Of a DNA stretch of 64,000 nt, positions 1-8,842 are shown in pieces; position 1 is the first letter of the stretch, and each line of letters opens with the position of its first letter. Under the pieces are notes generated by a model. The model made no database searches, was not told the DNA's origin, and was given only the letters and a program-made list of their open reading frames with translations. Location of the stretch: contig JBGAVG010000003.1 of NCBI GenBank assembly GCA_044228245.1, positions 186,001-250,000 of the forward strand. The letters are read 5' to 3'. Both the position numbers and the translations under genes were made by a program. Origin of the DNA: Methylotenera_A sp044228245. Its GTDB lineage: Bacteria > Pseudomonadota > Gammaproteobacteria > Burkholderiales > Methylophilaceae.

Positions 1-956
1 ACGCAAAACGGCGCATTCGGCAAGTTGGCGACTTCGGCCAGGATGTCTTTGTTTTTAGTTAGTTCCAGCGTGAGTGACGATTCACTTTTCTTGACCTTCT
101 GCTCATGCTTTTTCGCAGGGCTGTAGTCTGCCACAGCTGCAACACCAATAAAAATATCCTGGTCTCCAATATTTCCCATCACCGCCTGATACATGGCATC
201 CGCACTTGTGGCTGAAATGGTTTTTACACCCAGCGGAGGTTTAAGTGCACTTGCGCCACTTACCAAGGTGACTTCCGCACCCATTTCTTGCGCCGCTTGC
301 GCGATGGCATAACCCATTTTTCCGCTGCTTAAATTGGTAATAGCACGCACAGGGTCTATCATTTCCAGTGTCGCGCCTGCGGTAACCATCACTTTTTTGC
401 CCAATAGCAACTTGGGCTGAAAGTGCGCTTCGATTAAATGATGCAAGTCCTCGGCTTCTAACATTCTGCCCAAGCCTACCTCGCCGCACGCTTGCTCGCC
501 GCTGTCAGGCCCTAAAATGCTGATGCCATCTGCCTGGAGTTGTGCGATATTGCGCTGAGTGGCGGGGTTTTCCCACATCTGTTTGTTCATGGCAGGGGCG
601 ACCAGCAAGGGGCAATCGCGTGCCAGACAAAGGGTTGAAAGCAGATCATCGGCACGACCATGTACCAACTTGGCGATAAAATCTGCGCTGGCCGGGGCGA
701 TGACGATGGCATCTGCTGAGCGGCTGAGTTCTATATGAGGCATGCCGTTAGCGATGGAGGCATCCCACATGCCGGTAAACACGGGCTTGCCGGATAAGGC
801 TTGCATGGTGACGGGCGTGATGAACTGGCACGCGGCATCGGTCATGACTATTTGCACATCAATATTGGCTTTTACTAATAGACGAACGAGCTCCGCCGCT
901 TTGTAAGCTGCAATGCCGCCCGTGATGCCCAATACAATAGATTTGTTTTTTTGCAT
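1..956 (-). CDS. coaBC: Phosphopantothenoylcysteine decarboxylase / phosphopantothenate-cysteine ligase, 3' end beyond the window
   Basis: Bifunctional coenzyme A biosynthesis enzyme: it joins cysteine to 4'-phosphopantothenate (CoaB) and decarboxylates the product (CoaC). Translating the minus strand from the ATG at 956 gives an N-terminus MQKNKSIVLGITGGIAAYKA, the FMN-binding flavoprotein fold of CoaC. It continues through APAMNKQMWENPATQ (active-site region, PAMN motif) into the CoaB half (VMVTAGATLEMIDPVRAITN, then NLSSGKMG). About 318 codons are present of the usual ~400, so the C-terminal part of the ligase lies left of base 1. It is divergent from the gene at 1023, with about 66 bases between them. 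No frame disruption is seen. Confidence 0.95.
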   Translation of the reverse strand, partial: MQKNKSIVLGITGGIAAYKAAELVRLLVKANIDVQIVMTDAACQFITPVTMQALSGKPVFTGMWDASIANGMPHIELSRSADAIVIAPASADFIAKLVHGRADDLLSTLCLARDCPLLVAPAMNKQMWENPATQRNIAQLQADGISILGPDSGEQACGEVGLGRMLEAEDLHHLIEAHFQPKLLLGKKVMVTAGATLEMIDPVRAITNLSSGKMGYAIAQAAQEMGAEVTLVSGASALKPPLGVKTISATSADAMYQAVMGNIGDQDIFIGVAAVADYSPAKKHEQKVKKSESSLTLELTKNKDILAEVANLPNAPFC

Positions 957-1022
957 AATCACTAATATTTGTGTAATGCTTTCATTTTAATATGAAAACA
1001 GGGTTAGAGCCCTATCAAATTT

Positions 1023-1787
1023 ATGTGGCGAAATTTAAGAATTATTATTTTATTACTGATTTTAGCAACAGTTGTTCAGCAAACCTGGCTGGATAAAGCG
1101 GCTTTAGACTGGAAACATAATTTTTATGTGGCAGTTTACCCAGTAAACGCAGATGGAAGCGAGCAAGTAGCTGCATATATCAAAACCTTAACCCGCGATG
1201 ATTTTGAACCGATGGCTGAGTACTTTGCCGAGGAGGGTGCTCGTTATAGTTTAGGCATGCGCCGTCCGGTAGAAGTACAGTTGGGAGGCGTTGTAGACGA
1301 AATTCCGCCTGCGCCACCTAATGGGGGCAGTATATTGAGCACCATGTTTTGGAGCCTGAAATTCCGCTGGTTTGCCTGGAACAACAGCCCAAAAGTTAAC
1401 GTCAAGCCGGATATTCGGCTGTATCTGCTGTATCACGACCCTGCCACAACGCCGGCACTATCGCATTCCACAGCTTTGAATAAAGGCCGCGTGGGGCGTG
1501 TAAATCTGTATGGCAATAAAAGTTACGCCAAGCAAAACCTGGTGATTGTTGCGCACGAGTTACTGCACACTTTAACCGCGACCGATAAATACGATCTAGA
1601 AACAACATTGCCAGCATACCCCGATGGCTTTGCCGAACCGGATAAATCGCCGCGCTATCCACAAGACTTTGCCGAACTGATGGGCGGACGCATTCCTGTT
1701 AGTGAAACGCAGGCAGATATACCCAGAAGTCTGGCACAAACGCTGATTGGGGACAAAACGGCGCGCGAGATAGGCTGGCTAAAGTGA
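1023..1787 (+). CDS. Membrane-anchored protein with an HExxH zinc-metallopeptidase motif, family unknown
   Basis: A 254-residue protein I cannot place in a named family. Residues 5-20 form one hydrophobic segment (signal anchor or uncleaved signal peptide), so the rest probably sits in the periplasm. The clearest functional mark is H178-E-L-L-H182 within VIVAHELLHTLTATDKYD, the pattern of a gluzincin/metzincin active site; D188 or D191 could supply a third ligand. A proline-rich turn lies near residues 94-100. It ends 13 bases before radC and is probably co-transcribed with it. Function as a peptidase is inferred from the motif only. Confidence 0.75.
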   Translation: MWRNLRIIILLLILATVVQQTWLDKAALDWKHNFYVAVYPVNADGSEQVAAYIKTLTRDDFEPMAEYFAEEGARYSLGMRRPVEVQLGGVVDEIPPAPPNGGSILSTMFWSLKFRWFAWNNSPKVNVKPDIRLYLLYHDPATTPALSHSTALNKGRVGRVNLYGNKSYAKQNLVIVAHELLHTLTATDKYDLETTLPAYPDGFAEPDKSPRYPQDFAELMGGRIPVSETQADIPRSLAQTLIGDKTAREIGWLK

Positions 1788-1800
1788 GAGGAAGGATATA

Positions 1801-2475
1801 GTGGCAATTACCGATTGGCCTGCCAGTGAACGGCCTAGAGAAAAATTAATAGAACTTGGCGCAGAAGCCTTATCAGATGCAGAACTCTTGGCTATATTTC
1901 TTCGTGTCGGCGTCACGGGTAAAAGCGCGGTTGATTTAGCGCGCGATTTGCTCACCCAGTTTGGCAGCCTCAATGGCATATTCGCCGCGACTGAGCATGA
2001 GTTAAGCCAAGTACATGGCATAGGCACCAGCAAATACGTGCAGTTGCAGGCGATATTTGAAATGAGCCGCCGAGCGCTAAACGAGCAATTACAGCAGCGC
2101 GATGTGTTTAAATCGCCGCAGCAAGTGCGTGATTACCTGGTGCTAAAGCTTGGTGGCCTCACGCGAGAAGTGTTTCTGGTACTGTTTTTAGATACGCAGA
2201 ATCAGTTGGTGGCGACTGAGGAAATGTTCACAGGTACACTCACGCAGACCAGTGTTTATCCGCGTGAGGTGGTGAAGTGCGCCTTGCACCATAATGCTGC
2301 TTCGGTTATTTTTGCGCACAATCATCCATCTGGTATTGCGCAACAAAGCCAGGCGGATGAACTGTTGACCAAGCAGCTTAAGCAAGCACTTGCGTTAGTC
2401 GATGTGCGTGTACTGGACCATTTTATTGTGGCAGGGAACAATACGTTGTCGTTTTCAGAACGTGGGATATTGTAA
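1801..2475 (+). CDS. radC: RadC family JAB/MPN-domain protein
   Basis: RadC-family protein of 224 residues, the usual length. An N-terminal helix-hairpin-helix region (about 10-90, with VHGIGTSKYVQL) is followed by the JAMM/MPN metalloprotease-like domain. Its zinc-binding signature H173-N-H175-PSG...S183...D186 is intact. Despite its historical name the family's role in DNA repair is unproven; many copies are linked to DNA mobility or competence. The start is GTG at 1801, chosen because the conserved MAITDWPxSERPREKL begins there. It is convergent with the methyltransferase gene ending at 2490, only 14 bases away. Confidence 0.93.
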   Translation: MAITDWPASERPREKLIELGAEALSDAELLAIFLRVGVTGKSAVDLARDLLTQFGSLNGIFAATEHELSQVHGIGTSKYVQLQAIFEMSRRALNEQLQQRDVFKSPQQVRDYLVLKLGGLTREVFLVLFLDTQNQLVATEEMFTGTLTQTSVYPREVVKCALHHNAASVIFAHNHPSGIAQQSQADELLTKQLKQALALVDVRVLDHFIVAGNNTLSFSERGIL

Positions 2476-2489
2476 AAGCCAATCTTCGT

Positions 2490-4049
2490 TTATTCCATGT
2501 GATCCAGAAAAAACCAGGGGACGGCGCGATTGTGCACAGCATTAATCACGGCGATCTGGCCGGGCTTGACATCAACCGGCGCGTCAAACAGATAAGCGCA
2601 TTGCTGCCAGTTGGAAACTTTGGATGTTTGTGATGGATGGTTCTCGAACACAACTTTTTTATCACTTGTCATGTCAAGCCGCATCCATTGCACAATGCCA
2701 TAGCAGCGACCAGCTGATTTGATGGGGATGCGCAGGCTTTTGCTTTGGCTTGGGAAGTATGACTCATTTTCGAAATCAAAATAAAATGCTTCGATGTCGT
2801 CGCTCAGCAGCTCAATATCCAAGTCATTTCTGGCAATCATGCGTTTTTTTGAAACGATGGTATTAAAGTGCTGTAAGTCGAATCCGAACGAGTTTTCCAC
2901 GATTAGATTGCGCCTGATGTCATTACCGGTAAACAGCCCAATCATGATGCTGCCAGCAGCCGGGATCACTTTGCCTTGCGGCTTCAGCAGGCGGCGCTTG
3001 GCGTCCTCCAGGCTGGGCAGCACATGTTCGCCTAACAGCTCGCTGGAAAATATTTCTGAAACCAAAATGTCGGCTTGCTCGGGCAGGTCATTGCCGATTT
3101 CAATATCAATGGATTTTTTGGCAATGACCTTGATGATTTTTTCAAAATGATTGTCTTCGAGAATTTGCTGTGCGGTTTCTGCAATCAGCGGCACGGCTTC
3201 GCAAGTATTGACTTGCTTGGCACCGAGTTTGGCTGCCATCATGGCGAGCAGGCCAGAGCCGGTGCCGATTTCAAACACGGTTGAATCAGACTTGATTATA
3301 GCTTTTAGTGCATCAAAATAGGCATGGTTGCGGTTTTGCTCGTTCATCATCGGCACATGCCATTCCGGCACGGTGCGACTTAGTGCAAGATAAGCACCTT
3401 GCTGCGCCGCAATCAGTGTTGGCGATATTGCCAAGACCTTGCGGTAATACGCCAAGGCCTCAGCAGGCTCACTCATTTCTTTCAATAGCGCGTCCAGATT
3501 AGCGAAAGCCTCGGCAAAGTCAGGCTTTAGTTCAATCGCCCGTACAAAGCTTGCCGCTGCTTCGTGCATATTGTCTTGCGCTTTTAATACCACACCCAAG
3601 TTGCTGTGCACTTCGGCGTAATTTGGCCTGAGCGTGAGTGCCTTGCGGTAGCAATCGGCGGCTTCACCTAAGTTGTTTTGTTCTTGCAGTGTTGCGCCTA
3701 AGTTTACATAAGCTTCAACATAATTGGGGTTGACGGCAAGCGCTTTGCGCATGAGATGAACAGCCGTTTTATGGTCACCTTTTTGTTTGGCGATGAGTCC
3801 TAATAAATGCAGGGCATCGGGCTGGTTTGGTGCGGCCTGCAGCACTTGCTTGTAGAGCATCTCGGCTTGCGGCAGGTTGCCTGCTTGATGGTGCATCATG
3901 GCGGTTTGCAGCGCATGTGGCACCGAAAAACCAGTTGGTGCCGATTGCTTTGGCGCCGGAATTGTGCCAGTTTGCTCGCAGCAATGTTTGTATTTTTTGC
4001 CGCTACCGCAGGGGCAGGGGTCATTTCGACCGACTTTATTGGATGTCAT
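2490..4049 (-). CDS. SEC-C / TPR / PRMT7-9-like protein arginine methyltransferase
   Basis: A 519-residue three-part protein. Residues 6-24 are a SEC-C zinc motif (NDPCPCGSGKKYKHCC). Residues about 45-215 hold about five TPR repeats. From about 228 on there is a SAM-dependent methyltransferase of the PRMT type: W230-H...N241 (the RN-x-x-Y substrate helix), motif I FEIGTGSGLL (259-268), acidic E284, and a double-E loop E332-IFSSELLG-E341 that closely follows PRMT7 (ELFDTELIGE). Near 480 a NWQQ segment stands where PRMTs have THW. Known PRMTs methylate arginine side chains; that this one does so is inferred from the loop. TPR plus PRMT recalls eukaryotic PRMT9. It stands alone on the minus strand, divergent from cstA. 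Confidence 0.85.
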   Translation of the reverse strand: MTSNKVGRNDPCPCGSGKKYKHCCEQTGTIPAPKQSAPTGFSVPHALQTAMMHHQAGNLPQAEMLYKQVLQAAPNQPDALHLLGLIAKQKGDHKTAVHLMRKALAVNPNYVEAYVNLGATLQEQNNLGEAADCYRKALTLRPNYAEVHSNLGVVLKAQDNMHEAAASFVRAIELKPDFAEAFANLDALLKEMSEPAEALAYYRKVLAISPTLIAAQQGAYLALSRTVPEWHVPMMNEQNRNHAYFDALKAIIKSDSTVFEIGTGSGLLAMMAAKLGAKQVNTCEAVPLIAETAQQILEDNHFEKIIKVIAKKSIDIEIGNDLPEQADILVSEIFSSELLGEHVLPSLEDAKRRLLKPQGKVIPAAGSIMIGLFTGNDIRRNLIVENSFGFDLQHFNTIVSKKRMIARNDLDIELLSDDIEAFYFDFENESYFPSQSKSLRIPIKSAGRCYGIVQWMRLDMTSDKKVVFENHPSQTSKVSNWQQCAYLFDAPVDVKPGQIAVINAVHNRAVPWFFLDHME

Positions 4050-4151
4050 GTTTTGTTTGCTATTGTGGCCAGAACTAAGGCTGGCGCTATAATTTAGTCC
4101 GTTATTGTATCAAAATTAAATTGCGCAATTACTTAATTTATCCAGCATTTA

Positions 4152-4179
4152 TTCACTGCGGCTCAAGCTGATTTATACT
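4152..4179 (+). promoter_or_regulatory. Candidate sigma-70 promoter of cstA
   Basis: TTCACT (4152-4157), a 16-base spacer, then TATACT (4174-4179), ending about 17 bases before the cstA start codon. The -10 matches consensus at five of six positions and the -35 at four. The expected transcript start would leave only a very short leader. Called by eye. Confidence 0.4.
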
Positions 4180-4196
4180 TACCGAATAAATAGTTA

Positions 4197-6278
4197 ATGA
4201 CACACATGATGAATAAAACCCTCAAAATAATCATTTGGTTTGCGGTCGCGCTATTGGGCGCTTTTGCTTTAAGCGCTATAGCGCTTAACCGCGGCGAGAG
4301 CATTAACGCGCTGTGGCTAATCACCGCGGCGGTATGTATTTATGCCATTGCGTATCGCTTTTATGCGGCCTGGATTGCGGCAAAAGTATTGGTGATAGAT
4401 GAAACGCGCGCCACGCCTGCTGAGCGGTTGGACAATGGCCGCGACTTTATTCCCACCAACAAGTGGATTGTTTTTGGGCATCATTTTGCCGCGATTGCAG
4501 GTCCGGGGCCATTGATCGGGCCAACACTGGCAGCACAGTTCGGTTATTTGCCAGGCACGCTGTGGATATTAATCGGTGCGGTGCTGGGCGGTGCGGTGCA
4601 GGATATGGTGACGCTGTTTTTCTCTACGCGCCGTGACGGCCGCAGCCTAGGGCAAATGGCGCGTGATGAAATTGGCGCAATAGGCGGCACGGCTGCACTC
4701 ATTGGCACCTTTATGATCATGATTATTCTCATCGCCGTGCTGGGATTGGTGGTGGTGAATGCCATGAAACATAGCCCATGGGCGACTTCCACCGTAGCGG
4801 CAACTATTCCGATTGCCATGTTTATTGGGCTCTACATGCGCAATATTCGCCCGGGACGCGTGCTGGAAGCTTCAGCGATTGGCGTATCGTTATTGCTGTT
4901 TTCTGTGTTGGCGGGCGGCTGGATAGATCACAACGAAACGTTACGCGTATTTTTCGACCATGAGGGTTTGCCCTTGGCCTACGCGATTATTGTGTACGGT
5001 TTCGCGGCGGCAGTGCTGCCAGTGTGGCTGCTGCTCGCGCCGCGCGATTATTTGTCTACCTTTATGAAACTGGGTACGGTATTGCTGTTGGCGATTGCCA
5101 TTGTGATTCTGCGTCCGGAAATTCACATGCCCGCAGTCACGCAATTTACTGATGGTTCCGGGCCGATTTTTGGCGGCAAGCTGTTTCCGTTTGTGTTTAT
5201 CACCGTTGCCTGCGGTGCGATTTCAGGCTTCCATGCGCTCATTTCATCGGGCACCACGCCAAAATTACTCATGAATGAGCGCGACATTCGCATGATAGGT
5301 TACGGCGCCATGCTGCTAGAGTCTTTCGTTGCGATTATGGCCATGATCGCCGCCACAGTGCTGGAGCCGGGCGTGTTTTTTGCCATTAACAGCCCTGCAG
5401 GCGTAGTGGGTAAAGAGGCGGTAGACGCCGTGGCAAAAATCAATAGCTGGGGCTTTGCAGTGACCGTTGAGCAGATGAATCAGCTCGCCAAAGATATGGG
5501 CGAGAGCAGCTTGTTTGCGCGCACCGGTGGCGCGCCAAGTTTGGCGGTGGGTATGGCGAGCATATTTGGCAGCGCTTTTGGCAAGCATTTATTGGCGCTG
5601 TGGTATCACTTTGCCATCATGTTCGAGGCGATTTTTATCTTAACGACGCTTGATGCCGGCACGCGCGTCGGGCGTTTTATGCTGCAGGATATGCTGGGTA
5701 ATTTCAACAAAAAACTGGGTGAGACCTCTTATACGCCATCCGTGATATTTACCAGTGCCATTGTGGTGGCTGGTTGGGGTTACTTTTTGTATATCGGCGT
5801 GATCGACCCCAATGGCGGCGTGAATATTCTGTGGCCGCTATTTGGTATCGCGAACCAAATGCTGGCTGCCATTGCCTTATGTGTAGCAACGGGCATTTTG
5901 GTGAAATCGGGAAAATTGAAATACGCATGGGTAACAGGGCTGCCGCTGGCCTGGCTGGTTATTATTACCACAACGGCGGCATATCAAAAGATATTCAGCG
6001 ATGATATTCGCGTAGGGTTTTTTGCTGCCGCCAATGATTTGAGTGCCAAACTTGCGAGTGGAGTGTTGCCGGCCGACAAGGCGGCTGTCGCGCCGCAGTT
6101 GATATTCAATCAGCATCTGGATGCTTATTTAACCATGTTTTTTGTCGCTGTGCTGTGGGTAGTGATTATCGACATGCTGGCAGTCTGCGCGCGGCATCTG
6201 AAAGGTAAGCCGGTATCGCCGTTGTCAGAAGTGCCGCACATTGAAACCCAATTAGATAATTTGTGGGTAAGAGATTAA
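4197..6278 (+). CDS. cstA: Carbon starvation protein A / pyruvate transporter family
   Basis: Integral membrane protein of 693 residues, close to E. coli CstA (701), with about 16-18 hydrophobic segments. It carries the family features GHHFAAIAGPGPLIGPTLAAQFG near residue 95 and ISGFHALISSGTTPKLL in the middle. CstA and its relative BtsT are peptide/pyruvate carriers induced at carbon limitation. The start ATG at 4197 is followed by a second ATG at 4206 that could also serve. It overlaps the next gene by one base (TAATG), the arrangement of E. coli cstA-ybdD and btsT-yjiX, so the two are surely translated together. Confidence 0.95.
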   Translation: MTHMMNKTLKIIIWFAVALLGAFALSAIALNRGESINALWLITAAVCIYAIAYRFYAAWIAAKVLVIDETRATPAERLDNGRDFIPTNKWIVFGHHFAAIAGPGPLIGPTLAAQFGYLPGTLWILIGAVLGGAVQDMVTLFFSTRRDGRSLGQMARDEIGAIGGTAALIGTFMIMIILIAVLGLVVVNAMKHSPWATSTVAATIPIAMFIGLYMRNIRPGRVLEASAIGVSLLLFSVLAGGWIDHNETLRVFFDHEGLPLAYAIIVYGFAAAVLPVWLLLAPRDYLSTFMKLGTVLLLAIAIVILRPEIHMPAVTQFTDGSGPIFGGKLFPFVFITVACGAISGFHALISSGTTPKLLMNERDIRMIGYGAMLLESFVAIMAMIAATVLEPGVFFAINSPAGVVGKEAVDAVAKINSWGFAVTVEQMNQLAKDMGESSLFARTGGAPSLAVGMASIFGSAFGKHLLALWYHFAIMFEAIFILTTLDAGTRVGRFMLQDMLGNFNKKLGETSYTPSVIFTSAIVVAGWGYFLYIGVIDPNGGVNILWPLFGIANQMLAAIALCVATGILVKSGKLKYAWVTGLPLAWLVIITTTAAYQKIFSDDIRVGFFAAANDLSAKLASGVLPADKAAVAPQLIFNQHLDAYLTMFFVAVLWVVIIDMLAVCARHLKGKPVSPLSEVPHIETQLDNLWVRD

Positions 6279-6478
6279 TGTTAAAAACGATTAAAACTTT
6301 TTGGCAGTCCATCCGCCAGCTTTCGGGCGATGACGCGTATGAGCGTTATTTGAAGCATTACGCTGAGCACCATGCCGGCAGTGAGCAGCCTGAAAATATG
6401 CCCCCGCTTTTAAGCCGCGAGGAGTTTTTTAAGCAATGGCAAGATGGTAAATGGAAAGGCGTCAAGCGCTGTTGCTAG
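6278..6478 (+). CDS. YbdD/YjiX family small protein
   Basis: Small protein of 66 residues (MLKTIKTFWQSIRQLSGDD...) ending in KWKGVKRCC, the pattern of the YbdD/YjiX (DUF466) family, which accompanies CstA/BtsT carriers and is needed for their full activity in enterobacteria. Its ATG overlaps the cstA stop codon by one base. A GTG 15 bases upstream in the same frame lies inside cstA and is less likely. The paired cysteines at the C-terminus are typical of the family. Confidence 0.88.
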   Translation: MLKTIKTFWQSIRQLSGDDAYERYLKHYAEHHAGSEQPENMPPLLSREEFFKQWQDGKWKGVKRCC

Positions 6479-6505
6479 CAATAGCGCATACCCATCCGCA
6501 TGTAC

Positions 6506-6685
6506 TTAGGAACTCTGATAGATTCTATCGATTTCCATTTCGTCACTATCAACTGACTCGTCTACATCATACTCGGTAGCTTTTGCAACGGTGTCTAGCG
6601 AGTTTGTTCTCATTGGCTGATATTCCGCAATGATGTAATTAAATTGCGGTTCTTTTTTAAATAATCTTTCAAATAAGTTTTTCAT
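6506..6685 (-). CDS. Small acidic protein of unknown function
   Basis: Possible 59-residue protein, MKNLFERLFKKEPQFNYIIA..., with a basic amphipathic N-terminus and a strongly acidic C-terminus (DVDESVDSDEMEIDRIY). No family recognised. The start at 6685 is preceded by GGGATGA at a reasonable distance; an ATG at 6694 in the same frame is an alternative. It lies in an AT-rich pocket between yjiX and lgt. Support is codon character and a plausible ribosome-binding site only. Confidence 0.45.
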   Translation of the reverse strand: MKNLFERLFKKEPQFNYIIAEYQPMRTNSLDTVAKATEYDVDESVDSDEMEIDRIYQSS

Positions 6686-6863
6686 TTTATTCATCCCAAG
6701 TTGGCTACGATTAATAATATGCAATGCGTATGCCAGTTTTATGAATCGAAATATTGAGATGAATATTGATTAACTGATTGATTTTTAGTTGATTAATTTA
6801 TAACTGAATTTCCAAAAGAAATTTGAGTGTTGAACAATGATTAAAAATGTTGGATTTTCGACT

Positions 6864-7649
6864 CTAACCGAATCTGTTCTTATGGGCTGATAGCCACATC
6901 CAGATGCCGACCAATATCATGGGCAAACTGAGCCACTGCCCCATGCTCAGTCCCAACTGCAGCAAGCCCAGATAGCTATCGGGCTCCCGCGTATATTCCG
7001 CCAAAAATCTGAAACTGCCGTAGCCGATTAAAAATAATGCCGAGATTGCGCCAACAGGGCGTTGCTTGCGTGAAAACCACCACAAAATACAAAACAGGGC
7101 GATGCCCTCCAGGGCAAATTCATACAACTGCGAAGGATGGCGCGCAATGTTATCTACTTGTGGAAAAATCATGCCATAACTTGAATGGGTAGCGCGACCC
7201 CACAATTCGCCATTGATAAAATTGCCTATACGGCCTGCACCAAGACCAAACGGAACGAGCGGTGCGACGAAATCCATAATTTTAAGCCACGGCTGGCCAT
7301 GCTTTTTATTGAAAAAATACATGGCGATTAACACGCCCAAAAACCCGCCATGAAAGCTCATGCCGCCTTGCCAAACGGCAAAAATTTCCAGCGGATTTGA
7401 AAGAAAATGACCAAATTGGTAAAACAAAACATAGCCAATCCGGCCACCCAAAATCGTGCCTAGAGCTCCATAGAACAACGCATCATCAAGCATGGTATTA
7501 GTCCAGCCGTACCAGGGCTTGTGCTTGATTTGATATTTTCCAAGCAATAAGCAGGCTAAAAAGGCTACTAAATACATCAGACCATACCAGTGGATGCCAA
7601 AAGAACCCAGATGGATAGCGACGGGATCAAACTGAGGGTGCGTGAACAT
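6864..7649 (-). CDS. lgt: Prolipoprotein diacylglyceryl transferase
   Basis: Inner-membrane enzyme that moves diacylglyceryl from phosphatidylglycerol to the lipobox cysteine of prolipoproteins, the first step of lipoprotein maturation. Lgt signatures are present: GGMSFHGGFLG and the GRIGNFINGELWGR block containing the conserved arginine and asparagine, with about seven membrane segments. I place the start at ATG 7649 (MFTHPQFDPVAIHLG), giving 261 residues and the usual N-terminus; an in-frame extension to 7700 has no family counterpart. Several lipoproteins in this window (LemA, the FKBP protein, the DUF3568 protein) are expected substrates. Confidence 0.95.
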   Translation of the reverse strand: MFTHPQFDPVAIHLGSFGIHWYGLMYLVAFLACLLLGKYQIKHKPWYGWTNTMLDDALFYGALGTILGGRIGYVLFYQFGHFLSNPLEIFAVWQGGMSFHGGFLGVLIAMYFFNKKHGQPWLKIMDFVAPLVPFGLGAGRIGNFINGELWGRATHSSYGMIFPQVDNIARHPSQLYEFALEGIALFCILWWFSRKQRPVGAISALFLIGYGSFRFLAEYTREPDSYLGLLQLGLSMGQWLSLPMILVGIWMWLSAHKNRFG

Positions 7650-7769
7650 AAAAGCGCGGCAAAAAATAGAGTAGAGGATGATTCTACCTAAATGAGGCAA
7701 TTACATACAGATATTTGGCGCCTTACGTCAAAATCAGCAGCAGGGCGTTCGTTAGTTGGCAGGCCAGGT

Positions 7770-8165
7770 TTATTGTTTATTTGGCGAAATCTTTATACAG
7801 AGATAAGAACCTATAAAGGTTTCCAGCATACTTAGCGGAACAGCATAAATAAGAATTGCACCTGGCAATACGTTCAGATTGAAAGTAACCACCCACATCA
7901 GAACAAATGCCATCAGCCAGGCAATGAGTGTTGTTTGTAACAGGTTGAATTTTCTTGAGATCAAAAATATCGCCAGCGCGAATAAGAACCCCCAGGCAAT
8001 CCATATCATTCCATTTGTTGGCTCGGAGGGGAAAATCATGCCGAGCGACTGGTAATGGTCAACCCAGTATGTTTTTAGAAGAATTTCGTTTCGAATAAAC
8101 TCAGATGCATTCACCCAAACGCCTGTGAGTATTACTGCAATGATGTTACGGGACTGTATGTTCAT
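7770..8165 (-). CDS. Small four-helix membrane protein, unknown
   Basis: A 131-residue hydrophobic protein with four likely membrane segments (about 5-20, 52-70, 77-95 and 100-122), ending in a short hydrophilic tail SPNKQ. No family recognised with confidence. The start ATG at 8165 has a good ribosome-binding site (AAGGA about 8 bases upstream). Base composition is more AT-rich than its neighbours. It is followed on the same strand by lgt after about 120 bases. Confidence 0.65.
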   Translation of the reverse strand: MNIQSRNIIAVILTGVWVNASEFIRNEILLKTYWVDHYQSLGMIFPSEPTNGMIWIAWGFLFALAIFLISRKFNLLQTTLIAWLMAFVLMWVVTFNLNVLPGAILIYAVPLSMLETFIGSYLCIKISPNKQ

Positions 8166-8257
8166 TATGATTCCTTATTTATCTATATCTATCTTTTGCC
8201 ACATTGCGAAGCCCTGGTCGTATGACATAAAGAAGCGAGCTTAGCCTGCTGGCGGGG

Positions 8258-8833
8258 TTAGCCATGATGTATTTTTGCAAGGTTGACAAGTAACTTTCTG
8301 CCGCGAGCCTTCATTGCCGGAGTGCCAATGACTGTAAGTTCCTCAAGGTGCTGCTTCACCAACGGTATGAGGCGGGGGCTGCGAATCGCTATGTCTGCCA
8401 GGGCGTGCATGGCCATGGTTTTCACTATGCTGCTGTGATCGTTGGTATAACTAAGTAAAACATTCAGGACCGCGGTTTCTTCTGTTTCTGATAATGGCAA
8501 GCGAGCAAGCATCGGAGCGATATGCCACCTGACCTCTTGTTGTTCAATTTTTGCATGTCTGTTCAGCAGTTCTGTTTTGTATGGCGCGAGAAGTTCGGGA
8601 TGACTGGCAGTCGCCTTTTCAACTGCATCTGCACAGCGCATCCGAAGCGCTGGGTCATTGCTTTCTAGACCGCTGAAAAGCACCTTCATCAATTCAGGGT
8701 GCTCCACAACAATGGAGGCGATGCGATTGGACTCGCCGATTGATCGTCGGTCGCCGCTGGAAAGTGATTTCAATATCTCATGCATGATTTTGATAGGCAG
8801 GCGGCTCAAAGGCACCTGTTGATGCGCTGACAT
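8258..8833 (-). CDS. HEAT-repeat-like protein, unknown role
   Basis: A protein of about 191 residues made of alpha-helical pairs resembling HEAT/armadillo repeats (for example SNDPALRMRCADAVEKATASHPELL and HSSIVKTMAMHALADIAIRSPRLIPLV). Such repeats usually form a scaffold for protein binding; no catalytic motif is seen. An in-frame GTG at 8842 would add three residues; neither start has a clear ribosome-binding site. It is divergent from ilvD across a 400-base spacer. I do not recognise an ortholog with known function. Confidence 0.7.
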   Translation of the reverse strand: MSAHQQVPLSRLPIKIMHEILKSLSSGDRRSIGESNRIASIVVEHPELMKVLFSGLESNDPALRMRCADAVEKATASHPELLAPYKTELLNRHAKIEQQEVRWHIAPMLARLPLSETEETAVLNVLLSYTNDHSSIVKTMAMHALADIAIRSPRLIPLVKQHLEELTVIGTPAMKARGRKLLVNLAKIHHG

Positions 8834-8842
8834 TCGAGGCAC

